Below, piece by piece: positions 56,807 to 64,000 of a DNA stretch of 64,000 nucleotides. Numbering within the stretch: position 1 is the first letter of the stretch; each line of letters opens with the position of its first letter. The position numbers and the translations under genes were made by a program. This DNA is from JAMXLO01 sp963749575 (GTDB lineage Bacteria; Pseudomonadota; Alphaproteobacteria; Acetobacterales; Acetobacteraceae). The DNA lies in contig CAVVNM010000009.1 in NCBI GenBank assembly GCA_963749575.1, forward strand, positions 124,001-188,000. The letters are read 5' to 3'. The notes beneath the pieces are model-generated. The model made no database searches and was not told where the DNA came from. It worked only from the letters and a program-made list of their open reading frames with translations.

Positions 56807-57744
56807 TGATGGTTGCGGCACGCATTGCCACGTTCGCCGACCGGCTGCCGCCGATGCGCGGTCGCATCCAGGCGAGCGCGCCACTCGCGCCGTTCACCTG
56901 GTTCCGCGTCGGTGGTGCCGCCGAAGTATTGGTGCGCCCCGCCGACCAGGCCGACCTCGCGCAGTTTCTGCGTGCACTGCCGCTCGACATCCCGGTGCAC
57001 GTGATCGGCGCCTGCTCCAACCTGATCATTCGTGACGGCGGACTGCCGGGTGTGGTGATCCGCCTGGCCCGCGGGTTTGGTACGATCGCCGTTGAAGCCG
57101 ACGGCGTGATCGCCGGCGCAGCCGCACTCGACGTGACCATCGCTGACACCGCTGCCGCTGGCGGCCTGACCGGCATCGAATTTCTGTCGGGCATTCCGGG
57201 CAGCATCGGTGGTGCGGTGGTGATGAACGGCGGCGCCTACGGCGGCGACATCGCAGCGTGTCTCGACTGGGCGGACATCGTTACGCGATCCGGTGAACAA
57301 CGCCGCCTGGCGGCAGCCGATCTCGCCTTCGCCTACCGCCATTCGCGGCTGCCTCATGGCGCCGTCGTCGTGCGGGCGCGGATGCGTGCACGGCGCGGCG
57401 CACCCGCCGCGATCGCTGCCCGTATGGCGGAAATCCGTGCCGAGCGCGAAGCCGCGCAACCGGTGCGCGCTCGCACCGGCGGCTCCACCTTTCGCAATCC
57501 GCCGGACATGAAGGCCTGGGAACTGATCGACGCAGCCGGGTGCCGCGGACTGACGCGTGGCGGCGCGCAGGTATCGGAAAAGCACTGCAACTTCCTGATC
57601 AACACCGGCACCGCCATGGCGGCTGATCTCGAGGGCCTCGGCGAGGAGGTGCGCCGCCGCGTGCATGCGGCGACCGGTGTCACGCTGGAATGGGAGCTCC
57701 ACCGCATCGGTGTTCCTGCGGGGAAGCCGGAGGTGGTGGCGTGA
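56806..57744 (+). CDS. murB: UDP-N-acetylenolpyruvoylglucosamine reductase MurB
   Basis: MurB reduces the enolpyruvyl group with NADPH and FAD to give UDP-MurNAc. The 312-residue protein has FTWFRVGGAAEVLVRP and GACSNLIIRDGG (FAD-binding), GIPGSIGGAVVMNGGAYGG and the catalytic-Ser motif GGSTFRNP. ATG 56806 is favoured because GGGGAG lies 9 bases upstream; GTG 56803 and ATG 56809 are also in frame. It overlaps the murC stop. A large inverted repeat follows before ddl. Confidence 0.93.
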   Translation: MMVAARIATFADRLPPMRGRIQASAPLAPFTWFRVGGAAEVLVRPADQADLAQFLRALPLDIPVHVIGACSNLIIRDGGLPGVVIRLARGFGTIAVEADGVIAGAAALDVTIADTAAAGGLTGIEFLSGIPGSIGGAVVMNGGAYGGDIAACLDWADIVTRSGEQRRLAAADLAFAYRHSRLPHGAVVVRARMRARRGAPAAIAARMAEIRAEREAAQPVRARTGGSTFRNPPDMKAWELIDAAGCRGLTRGGAQVSEKHCNFLINTGTAMAADLEGLGEEVRRRVHAATGVTLEWELHRIGVPAGKPEVVA

Positions 57745-57770
57745 CGGTGTCGCGGTCGAGCAAAAACACA

Positions 57771-57868
57771 CTCCCCCTCCCCTTGCGGGAGGGGGTTGGG
57801 GGGAGGGGGCAGTGGGCCATCAGGCGTGGCCCCCTCCCCCCAACCCCCTCCCGCAAGGGGAGGGGGAG
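57771..57868. repeat. Large inverted repeat, copy 2 (40-bp arms), inside the dcw operon
   Basis: The arms at 57771-57810 and 57829-57868 are perfect 40-base complements with an 18-base loop and are identical to copy 1 at 35101. The element fills most of the 133-base murB-ddl gap, the only sizeable gap between murE and ftsA. Its right arm ends inside the ddl ribosome binding site, so a hairpin in the mRNA could hide it. Confidence 0.92.
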
Positions 57869-57870
57869 GA
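57865..57870 (+). promoter_or_regulatory. ddl ribosome binding site partly inside repeat arm
   Basis: GGAGGA at 57865-57870 lies 7 bases before the ddl ATG. Its first four bases belong to the right arm of the inverted repeat, so pairing of the arms would sequester it. Confidence 0.7.
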
Positions 57871-57877
57871 TTTGATC

Positions 57878-58798
57878 ATGACCCGTGTCGCGGTCCTCTA
57901 CGGTGGTATCTCCGCGGAACGCGAGGTCAGCCTTGCGTCCGGCCAGCAGGTGATCCCCGCGCTGCGCGAAGCCGGCTTCGAGGTGATCCCGATCGAAGTG
58001 GGAGAAGACCTCGCGGCCGTCATCGCCGCGCTCAGCCCACGCCCCGACGCGGTGTTCAACGCACTGCACGGCCGCTTCGGTGAGGATGGCGCGATCCAGG
58101 GCGTGCTCGACTGGCTCGCGATCCCCTACACGCATTCCGGCGTCCGTGCCTCCGCGCTGGCCATGGACAAGGTCGCGGCGAAAGCGCTGTTCGCGGCCGC
58201 CGGCCTGCCGATCGCGCGCGGGCACGTGGTGCCGACCGACGAACTGGCAACCACCGACCCGTTGCCGTTGCCTTATGTGGTGAAGCCGGTCAGCGAAGGC
58301 TCCTCGGTCGGCGTCGAGATCATCCGACACGGCGACAATCGCCGAGCCGAGGTCGCACGCGCGTGGCGCTTCGGAAACGCGGCGCTGGTCGAAGAATACA
58401 TCCCGGGCCGCGAACTCACCGTCGGCGTGATGGGCGATCGTGCACTCGCGGTGACCGAGATCATCGCCGAAGCGGGCGTATTCTACGACTACGAATCCAA
58501 ATACGCCGATCGCGGGTCGCGCCACATCATTCCCGCGCGCGTGCATCCCGACATGTACGACCGCGCCCTTGACGTGGCGCTTGCCGCGCATCGCGCCCTC
58601 GGTTGCCGCGGCGCTTCGCGCTGCGACTTCCGCTACGACGACACTGCGGGCGAACCCGGCCGCCTCGTGCTGCTCGAGATCAACACGCAGCCCGGTCTCA
58701 CGCCCACGTCGCTGCTGCCGGAACAGGCGGCGCATCATGGCATGAGCTTCTCGCAGCTGTGTGCCTGGATGGTGGAGAACGCGACATGCCGCGTGTGA
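57878..58798 (+). CDS. ddl: D-alanine--D-alanine ligase
   Basis: Ddl makes the D-Ala-D-Ala dipeptide used by MurF. The 306-residue ATP-grasp enzyme has RVAVLYGGISAEREVSL, LHGRFGEDGAIQG, VKPVSEGSSVGV and EINTQPGLTPTSLLPEQA. The Tyr in the FYDYESKY omega-loop is typical of D-Ala-specific rather than D-lactate-specific ligases. ATG 57878 follows the ribosome binding site at the edge of the inverted repeat. Its end overlaps ftsQ by 13 bases. Confidence 0.95.
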   Translation: MTRVAVLYGGISAEREVSLASGQQVIPALREAGFEVIPIEVGEDLAAVIAALSPRPDAVFNALHGRFGEDGAIQGVLDWLAIPYTHSGVRASALAMDKVAAKALFAAAGLPIARGHVVPTDELATTDPLPLPYVVKPVSEGSSVGVEIIRHGDNRRAEVARAWRFGNAALVEEYIPGRELTVGVMGDRALAVTEIIAEAGVFYDYESKYADRGSRHIIPARVHPDMYDRALDVALAAHRALGCRGASRCDFRYDDTAGEPGRLVLLEINTQPGLTPTSLLPEQAAHHGMSFSQLCAWMVENATCRV

Positions 58799-59619
58799 CC
58801 CGTGGCCCGCGGAACTCGGTGAAGGACCGGCCGGGTCGGTTGAAGCTGCTGCTGCGTCGACAAAGGAAGCTGCTGCGACCGGCCGGCTGGGTTGTGTTCG
58901 CCGCTTTCGTCGTGCTGCTCGGTGTGATGGCCCTGCACTCCGCCGCTCCTGGCGGCACGCTCGCCTCATTGCGTGAACGTCTCGGCGGAGCCACTGCGTT
59001 CGCCGGACTGCGCGTGACCGACGTGGTAATCGAGGGCCGCGCCAACACGCCCGAACCACTGCTCCGCGCGGCACTTGGCGTCAGCATCGGCGATCCGATC
59101 CTTGGCTTCTCGGTCGAGATGGCGCGCCAGCGGGTGGAAACCCTGTCCTGGGTGGAACACGCGACCGTTGAACGTCGGCTGCCCGGCACTGTCGTTGTCT
59201 TCCTGCAGGAACGCCGCCCGTTCGCGATCTGGCAGAACCAGGCCAAATTCATGCTGATCGATCGTACCGGCCAACTGGTTGCCAACCAGAATGTCGCTGA
59301 GTTCCGCCAACTCCCGCTGGTCGTCGGCCCCGGCGCGCCGGCGGCAGCGGCGGCGCTGATCGACGCGCTGACCGACCGCCCCGATCTGCAAAAACGCGTC
59401 ATCGCCGCAGTGCGCGTCGGCGAGCGGCGCTGGAACCTGCGGCTCAACAACGGCGCCGATGTGATGCTGCCGGAGGGCCACGAGACCGAGGCGCTCGATC
59501 GGCTGACCCAGCTTCAGCAGCAACATGCCCTGCTCGATCGTCCGCTCGCCGCGATCGACATGCGGCTCGGCGATCGCCTCGTGCTGCGCCCGCGCCCGGA
59601 TGAGAAGAAACCCACATGA
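58786..59619 (+). CDS. ftsQ: Cell division protein FtsQ
   Basis: FtsQ is a bitopic division protein linking early and late divisome parts. The 277-residue protein has a basic cytoplasmic N-terminus, one helix (about residues 34-53), a POTRA domain (LRVTDVVIEGRANTP, LSWVEHATVERRLPGTV) and the FtsQ beta domain ending near RLVLRPRP. It overlaps ddl by 13 bases and ftsA by 4, so translation is coupled. Confidence 0.92.
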   Translation: MPRVTRGPRNSVKDRPGRLKLLLRRQRKLLRPAGWVVFAAFVVLLGVMALHSAAPGGTLASLRERLGGATAFAGLRVTDVVIEGRANTPEPLLRAALGVSIGDPILGFSVEMARQRVETLSWVEHATVERRLPGTVVVFLQERRPFAIWQNQAKFMLIDRTGQLVANQNVAEFRQLPLVVGPGAPAAAAALIDALTDRPDLQKRVIAAVRVGERRWNLRLNNGADVMLPEGHETEALDRLTQLQQQHALLDRPLAAIDMRLGDRLVLRPRPDEKKPT

Positions 59620-60914
59620 ACGACATGTCGCGCCGGGTATTGCCGCCGCCGAACGGTCCGGACGAACCGGTGCGGCAGCGGCATGGCCGCACCGGTCCGT
59701 TCGGCGTGCTCGATATCGGCACCACCAAGATCGTCTGCCTGATCGGCCGCACCGAGAGCGACGGCACGCTGCGCGCGCTTGGCTTCGGCTGGCAGAAGGG
59801 GCGCGGCGTACGCGGCGGCAGCGTGGTCGATCTTGAGGCGGCCGAGAAGGCGATTCGCGCCGCGGTCGGTCAGGCCGAGGACATGGCGGACACCCGGCTT
59901 CGCTCGGTCACCGTCAATCTTACCTGCGGTCAGCCGGAATCGCGGCTGTTCAACGTGCAGTGGCCGGTCGGCGGACGCGCCGTAGACGAATCCGATATCC
60001 GCCGCGTGGTGAACGAGGGCAGGGGGCGCGCGGGCGTCGATGGTCGTGAAGTGATCCACGCGCTGCCGCTGACCTTCTCGGTCGATCAGACCGACGGCGT
60101 GGCCGATCCGCGCGGCCTGTTCTGCGAGGCACTGACGGCGCGGCTGCATGTCGTGGATGCGGTATCCACCGCACTTCGTTCGCTGGGCGCCTGCATCGCG
60201 CGCTGCGACCTCGACATCGGCGAGTTGGTGTCGGCACCGATGGCTGCAGGCCTGGCGACGCTGGTCGCCGACGAGCGCGAACTCGGGGCGACCGTGATCG
60301 ACATGGGCGGCGGCACCACCGGCATGGCGGTGTTTGCCGACGGCCAGTTGTTGCACACGGCGCAGCTTCCGATCGGTGGCGTGCATGTCACCAATGATCT
60401 GGCGCGGCTGCTGTCGACACCGGTGGCACATGCGGAGCGATTGAAGACGCTGTACGGCAATGTGCAGTCATGCCCGGACGATGAGCGCGAGATGCTTCCG
60501 GTGCCGCTGGTCGGCGAGGAAGAGCATCAAATCATCAAGATGCCGCGCAGCATGGTGGTGAACATCATTCGTCCACGCCTGGAAGAGACCTTCGAGATGG
60601 TGAAGGAACGGCTGGACGGCTCCGGTCTCACCCGCGCCGCCGGCACCCGCGTGGTGCTGACCGGAGGTGCGTGTCAGCTTTCCGGTGCGCGGGAACTGGC
60701 AGGCCGCATCCTCAACAAGCAGGTTCGGCTAGGCCGTCCCATTGCGTTGCGCGGTCTGCCCGACTCGGCATCCGGTCCGGCCTTTGCGACCGCCGCGGGC
60801 CTGCTGGCGTGGGCCGCCGGCGACGGGCGGACCATGCACGACGTTGACCTGGAAGTCGAACGACCGGCCGGACTGTTCCGTCGCATCGTCAATTTTTTGA
60901 AGGAGCGCGTCTGA
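59616..60914 (+). CDS. ftsA: Cell division protein FtsA
   Basis: FtsA is the actin-like protein that anchors FtsZ filaments to the membrane. The 432-residue protein has GVLDIGTTKIVCLIG (phosphate 1), the 1C domain, VIDMGGGTTGMAVFA (phosphate 2) and LTGGACQLSGARELA (adenosine motif). The C-terminal GLFRRIVNFLKERV is an amphipathic membrane-targeting helix. The last base of the stop is the first base of an upstream in-frame ATG for ftsZ. Confidence 0.94.
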   Translation: MNDMSRRVLPPPNGPDEPVRQRHGRTGPFGVLDIGTTKIVCLIGRTESDGTLRALGFGWQKGRGVRGGSVVDLEAAEKAIRAAVGQAEDMADTRLRSVTVNLTCGQPESRLFNVQWPVGGRAVDESDIRRVVNEGRGRAGVDGREVIHALPLTFSVDQTDGVADPRGLFCEALTARLHVVDAVSTALRSLGACIARCDLDIGELVSAPMAAGLATLVADERELGATVIDMGGGTTGMAVFADGQLLHTAQLPIGGVHVTNDLARLLSTPVAHAERLKTLYGNVQSCPDDEREMLPVPLVGEEEHQIIKMPRSMVVNIIRPRLEETFEMVKERLDGSGLTRAAGTRVVLTGGACQLSGARELAGRILNKQVRLGRPIALRGLPDSASGPAFATAAGLLAWAAGDGRTMHDVDLEVERPAGLFRRIVNFLKERV

Positions 60915-60988
60915 TGCACGGCGCGAATCGAAACATGTGGCGTAACACGGCCGGAATCGAACTCGGCACGACTGGGGGAGAAGTCGCT

Positions 60989-62509
60989 ATGACCCTGAAT
61001 CTTACCATCCCGCAGACTGCGCACACCGACTTCAGCCCGCGCATCACCGTGATCGGTGTCGGCGGTGGCGGCACCAATGCGGTCGACAACATGCTCTCGG
61101 CGAACCTGCAGGGTGTGGAATTCGTTGTTGCCAACACCGATGCGCAGCAACTCATGCACAGCCGCGCGGATCGCCGCATCCAGCTTGGGCCGCATATCAC
61201 GCAGGGCCTCGGCGCCGGTGCCAAGCCGGAGATCGGCAAGGCGGCGGCGGAAGAGGCGGCCGATGAACTGGCACGGCACCTGGACGGCGCACACATGGTG
61301 TTCATCACCGCCGGCATGGGCGGCGGCACCGGCACCGGTGCGGCACCGGTGATCGCGCGCATGGCGCGGGAACGGAACATCCTCACCGTCGGCGTGGTGA
61401 CCAAGCCGTTTGGTTTCGAGGGCGTGCGCCGCGCGCGCTGTGCCGATCACGGCATCGAGGAGCTGCAGCGCCACGTCGATACGCTCATCGTCATTCCGAA
61501 TCAAAATCTCTTCCGCATGGCCAATGAACGCACCACGTGGAAGGAAGCGTTCAAGATGGCAGACCAGGTGCTCTACATGGGCGTGCGCGGCGTCACCGAT
61601 CTGATGATGGCGCCCGGCCTGGTCAACCTCGACTTCGCCGACATCCGCACCGTGATGGCGGAGATGGGCAAGGCGATGATGGGCACCGGTGAAGCGGAAG
61701 GCGAGAACCGCGCGATTCGCGCCGCCGAGGCAGCGATCAGCAACCCGTTGCTGGAAGACACGTCGATGAATGGCGCGCGCGGCCTGTTGATCAACATCAC
61801 CGGTGGCGACGATCTGACGCTGTTCGAAGTCGATCAGGCGGCGAATCGCATCCGTGAGGAGGTGGACGAGGAGGCCAACATCATCTTCGGCTCGGCGATC
61901 GACGAGTCGCTGTCGGGCCGCATCCGCGTCTCGGTCGTCGCGACCGGTATTGATTCGCCGGCGCAGGTCGAGCACGACCGTCCGCGTCTCGTGGCGGTCG
62001 GCGGTGGCGCGATGCCGATGCCGCAGCCGATCCCGTTGCCGATGCACGCGATGTCCCTGCCGGCCGGGGCGATGCCGGCACCTGCTCCGGTGATGGCTCT
62101 GCATCCGCTGCGGCAGGCCGCGCCGCAGGTGGCCGTGGTGGTGGACGTCGTGCCGGAGCCCTCGCCGATGATGGAGGCAATGAACACAGTCGCGCCGCAA
62201 CCGATGCACCATCCATCGGTCGAGCCGTCGTCGCGGCCGGCCGCCTCGCGCGCCAACCTGTTCGCTGAGCCGCAGCGGCCGGCGACCGCAGCGGAGCCAT
62301 CGCGGCCAAGCCTGTTCAGCACGATGACCGGCGCGTTCCGGCGGCAGAAGCATGCGCCCGCGATGCCGGCGGAATCGCCGCCGCCACGCGCCGAACCCGC
62401 GATGCAGCAACCCACCGGCGTCGAGCCGCCGCGCGCCTCGGTACGGCAGACCGGCGGCGATGAGGTTGGGCTCGATATCCCGGCCTTCCTGCGGCGGCAG
62501 TCGTCCTAG
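60989..62509 (+). CDS. ftsZ: Cell division protein FtsZ
   Basis: FtsZ is the tubulin-like GTPase that forms the division ring. ATG 60989 gives 506 residues and is chosen over the open frame from 60914 because GGGGAG precedes it by about 9 bases and the family start (MTLNL) begins there. Seen are GVGGGGTNAVDNM, the tubulin signature GGGTGTGAAPVI, TLIVIPNQNLFR and NLDFADIRTVM. Residues ~325-490 are a Pro/Met/Ala-rich linker, and LDIPAFLRRQSS is the conserved C-terminal peptide that binds FtsA and other partners. PFGFEGVRRARCADHG differs mildly from the common PF-x-FEG-x-RR-x-R-x-AE-x-G. Confidence 0.95.
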   Translation: MTLNLTIPQTAHTDFSPRITVIGVGGGGTNAVDNMLSANLQGVEFVVANTDAQQLMHSRADRRIQLGPHITQGLGAGAKPEIGKAAAEEAADELARHLDGAHMVFITAGMGGGTGTGAAPVIARMARERNILTVGVVTKPFGFEGVRRARCADHGIEELQRHVDTLIVIPNQNLFRMANERTTWKEAFKMADQVLYMGVRGVTDLMMAPGLVNLDFADIRTVMAEMGKAMMGTGEAEGENRAIRAAEAAISNPLLEDTSMNGARGLLINITGGDDLTLFEVDQAANRIREEVDEEANIIFGSAIDESLSGRIRVSVVATGIDSPAQVEHDRPRLVAVGGGAMPMPQPIPLPMHAMSLPAGAMPAPAPVMALHPLRQAAPQVAVVVDVVPEPSPMMEAMNTVAPQPMHHPSVEPSSRPAASRANLFAEPQRPATAAEPSRPSLFSTMTGAFRRQKHAPAMPAESPPPRAEPAMQQPTGVEPPRASVRQTGGDEVGLDIPAFLRRQSS

Positions 62510-62693
62510 CGGACGCCGGTGCCGTTCTCGCCATGCCAGGACCTGCAGCGCCATGAGGGGTGGGCGTACCCATCCAGGAAAATTACAGAATCAACGACTT
62601 ATATGGATACACTCAGAAACAAACATTGACTCGCCAACGTTCGCTGCCGGCAACTAGCCTGCGCCCAGCCATGAGGGTAAGAGACGAGTTCGC
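62510..62693 (+). promoter_or_regulatory. AT-rich ftsZ-lpxC gap, probable lpxC promoter region
   Basis: This 184-base gap contains the most AT-rich stretch of the dcw region (about 62578-62640), with CTTATATGGATACAC and a downstream TTGACT. This composition suggests a separate promoter for lpxC, but no clean -35/-10 pair could be fixed. No terminator hairpin with a T-run was seen after ftsZ. Confidence 0.4.
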
Positions 62694-63608
62694 ATGGACG
62701 GTTTGCTGCACTCGCTGGATCCCGAAGTCCCGGTTTGGTACCAGCAGACGCTTAAGGCTTCGATCGGCTGTGTCGGTGTGGGCCTGCATACCGGCAGCCG
62801 CGTCAGCCTGACCTTCAAGCCGGCCCCGGCAGACCATGGCATCGTGTTCCGTCGTACCGATCTCGGCGCGGACGTCCCGGCGCGGTTCGATCGCGTCGTC
62901 GATACACGGCTTTCCACCGTGCTGGCACATGGCGATGCCCGGGTCGGCACGGTCGAGCACGTGATGGCGGCACTCGGTGGCTGCGGCATCGATAACGCGC
63001 TGGTCGAGGTCGATGGTCCGGAACCGCCGATCCTGGACGGTTCGGCCGCGCAATTCGTGTTTCTTCTCGATTGCGCCGGCACCGTTGCGCAGGACGCCGC
63101 ACGGGCGACGATCGAGGTCCGCCGGCCGGTGCGCGTCAGCGACGGCGACGCATTTGCCGAGTTGCGTCCGGGCACGGCTGGCCTGCACATGGCGCTGTCG
63201 ATCGACTTCGATGCTGCGGCGATCGGCCGCCAGGCACTCTCGGTGCAGCTGACGCCGGAAAGCTTCCGCCAAGAGCTGTCGCGCGCGCGCACCTTTGCAC
63301 TGGCCGAGGAGATCGACGAATTGCGCGCCTCCGGCCTGGCGCAGGGCGGCAGCCTGGAGAATGCCGTGGTGGTCGACCAGGCGCGAGTGCTCAATCCTGC
63401 CGGCCTGCGCGTGCCGGACGAGTTCGTCCGCCACAAGCTGCTTGACGCCGTCGGAGACCTGGCGCTTGCCGGCGCCCCGCTGCGTGCCCGCTTCATAGCG
63501 CATCGGTCCGGCCATACGCTGAACAACCGTCTGCTCCATGCGCTGTTCGCTGATCGGCTGGCGTGGCAGGAGATTGCCCCGGCACAACTTTCGGTCGCCG
63601 CCGAGTAG
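62694..63608 (+). CDS. lpxC: UDP-3-O-acyl-N-acetylglucosamine deacetylase LpxC
   Basis: LpxC is the zinc enzyme that commits UDP-GlcNAc derivatives to lipid A. The 304-residue protein has GVGLHTGSRVSLT, VGTVEHVMAALGG (zinc ligand His89), PILDGSAAQFVFLL, FALAEEIDELRASGLAQGGS (in two parts) and the VRHKLLDAVGDLAL block with the other zinc ligands His and Asp, and a late HRSGHTLNN with the catalytic His. It shows that the organism makes lipid A. It follows ftsZ, a common arrangement in this group. Confidence 0.95.
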   Translation: MDGLLHSLDPEVPVWYQQTLKASIGCVGVGLHTGSRVSLTFKPAPADHGIVFRRTDLGADVPARFDRVVDTRLSTVLAHGDARVGTVEHVMAALGGCGIDNALVEVDGPEPPILDGSAAQFVFLLDCAGTVAQDAARATIEVRRPVRVSDGDAFAELRPGTAGLHMALSIDFDAAAIGRQALSVQLTPESFRQELSRARTFALAEEIDELRASGLAQGGSLENAVVVDQARVLNPAGLRVPDEFVRHKLLDAVGDLALAGAPLRARFIAHRSGHTLNNRLLHALFADRLAWQEIAPAQLSVAAE

Positions 63609-63652
63609 GCCCGCCACTTCGCGCCGGGGCGCCGCATGGTATAAGTGGCGCG

Positions 63653-64000
63653 ATGACACCGATTCACACATTCCCGCTGTGGCGCTCGGCGCTGGGTCTT
63701 CTCGTGGTGCTGCCCCTGCTCGGGGGTTGCGGCGGTTCCAAGGACGAGGACACTGCCACCACCAGCGCGCCCGTGCCGCCGGTCGAGGACCTGTACAACA
63801 ACGGCATCGATGCGCTGAACGCGAAACGATACTCCACCGCCACCGATCAGTTCAATCTGGTCGAGCAGAACTATCCCTATTCGACGTGGGCGGTGAATGC
63901 GCAGCTGATGCAGGGCTACACGCAGTATCTGCGTAACCAGTACACCGAGGCGATCGCCACGCTGGACCGTTTTATCCAGCTGCATCCTGCGCACCGCGAC
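63653..64000 (+). CDS. bamD: Outer membrane assembly lipoprotein BamD (3' end outside window)
   Basis: From ATG 63653 the first 116 residues are visible: a signal peptide with lipobox LLGGC, a short Ser/Thr/Asp-rich linker and then TPR repeats (DLYNNGIDALNAKRYSTATD, FNLVEQNYPYSTWAVNAQLM). This matches BamD/ComL, the essential lipoprotein of the BAM complex that inserts beta-barrel proteins in the outer membrane. The start lies 44 bases after lpxC. The rest of the protein is beyond the window. Confidence 0.85.
   Translation, partial: MTPIHTFPLWRSALGLLVVLPLLGGCGGSKDEDTATTSAPVPPVEDLYNNGIDALNAKRYSTATDQFNLVEQNYPYSTWAVNAQLMQGYTQYLRNQYTEAIATLDRFIQLHPAHRD

Noticed and set aside
60674..62554. A 626-codon minus-strand open frame opposite ftsA/ftsZ
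   Set aside because: The peptide is His/Arg-rich with no family features and mirrors the codon bias of the GC-rich ftsZ gene on the other strand.
1..64000. tRNA genes, CRISPR arrays, insertion sequences, prophage genes
   Set aside because: I looked for cloverleaf ends with CCA, regular short repeats with unique spacers, transposase motifs and phage structural genes and found none convincing.

Overview
The window is GC-rich, densely coding DNA from an alphaproteobacterium, most likely a member of the Rhodospirillales/Acetobacteraceae. The basis is the order djlA - ampD-like - rnpB - mraZ - rsmH - ftsL - ftsI - murE - murF - mraY - ftsW - murG - murC - murB - ddl - ftsQ - ftsA - ftsZ - lpxC - bamD, a type-A RNase P RNA, a meso-diaminopimelate signature in MurE, and LpxC/BamD, which imply a Gram-negative envelope. 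The genus cannot be fixed from sequence alone.

Layout. 1-8.5 kb is a mixed metabolic and transport region: a partial acyl-CoA dehydrogenase, an HxlR regulator remnant, a DMT permease, a divergent LLM oxidoreductase/SMP-30 pair, an HtrA-like periplasmic protease, an AmpG-like permease, a GNAT acetyltransferase and an amidase. 8.7-19.5 kb is one co-directional cluster: type I secretion ATPase/permease, HlyD adaptor, Sel1-repeat protein, GT2-GT4 fusion, ChW-like protein and GT4. It looks like a system that makes and exports a glycosylated surface product. 19.6-25.1 kb holds a metallophosphatase, a sugar-type O-methyltransferase, a CocE-type hydrolase, an OmpA-like lipoprotein and an MFS permease. 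25.1-31.9 kb is a complete Dpp/Opp-type peptide ABC operon with two tandem binding proteins. 31.9-36 kb has a molybdopterin oxidoreductase, a ketopantoate-reductase-like enzyme and a hydratase. 36.1-42.5 kb has an RND pump with its adaptor and a second CocE-type hydrolase. 42.7-64 kb is the division and cell wall (dcw) region. It is led by rnpB and by an apparent mraZ promoter that carries four 10-bp-spaced TGGGN boxes, the known MraZ operator pattern.

Two features stand out. First, about 35 reading-frame discontinuities interrupt otherwise well-conserved genes, and nearly all need removal of exactly one base. They are densest at 46-52.8 kb, where murF alone has about ten, and absent from murC onward. 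Because several of these genes are essential, base-level sequence error is the likeliest cause. Second, murD is absent from its usual place between mraY and ftsW. A 40-bp-arm inverted repeat occurs twice: once after the ketopantoate-reductase-like gene, and once inside the dcw operon, where it abuts the ddl ribosome binding site.

No tRNA, CRISPR array, insertion sequence or transposase was seen, and no gene-free stretch exceeds 300 bases. Frameshifted genes are listed over their full reconstructed extent with the break points given.
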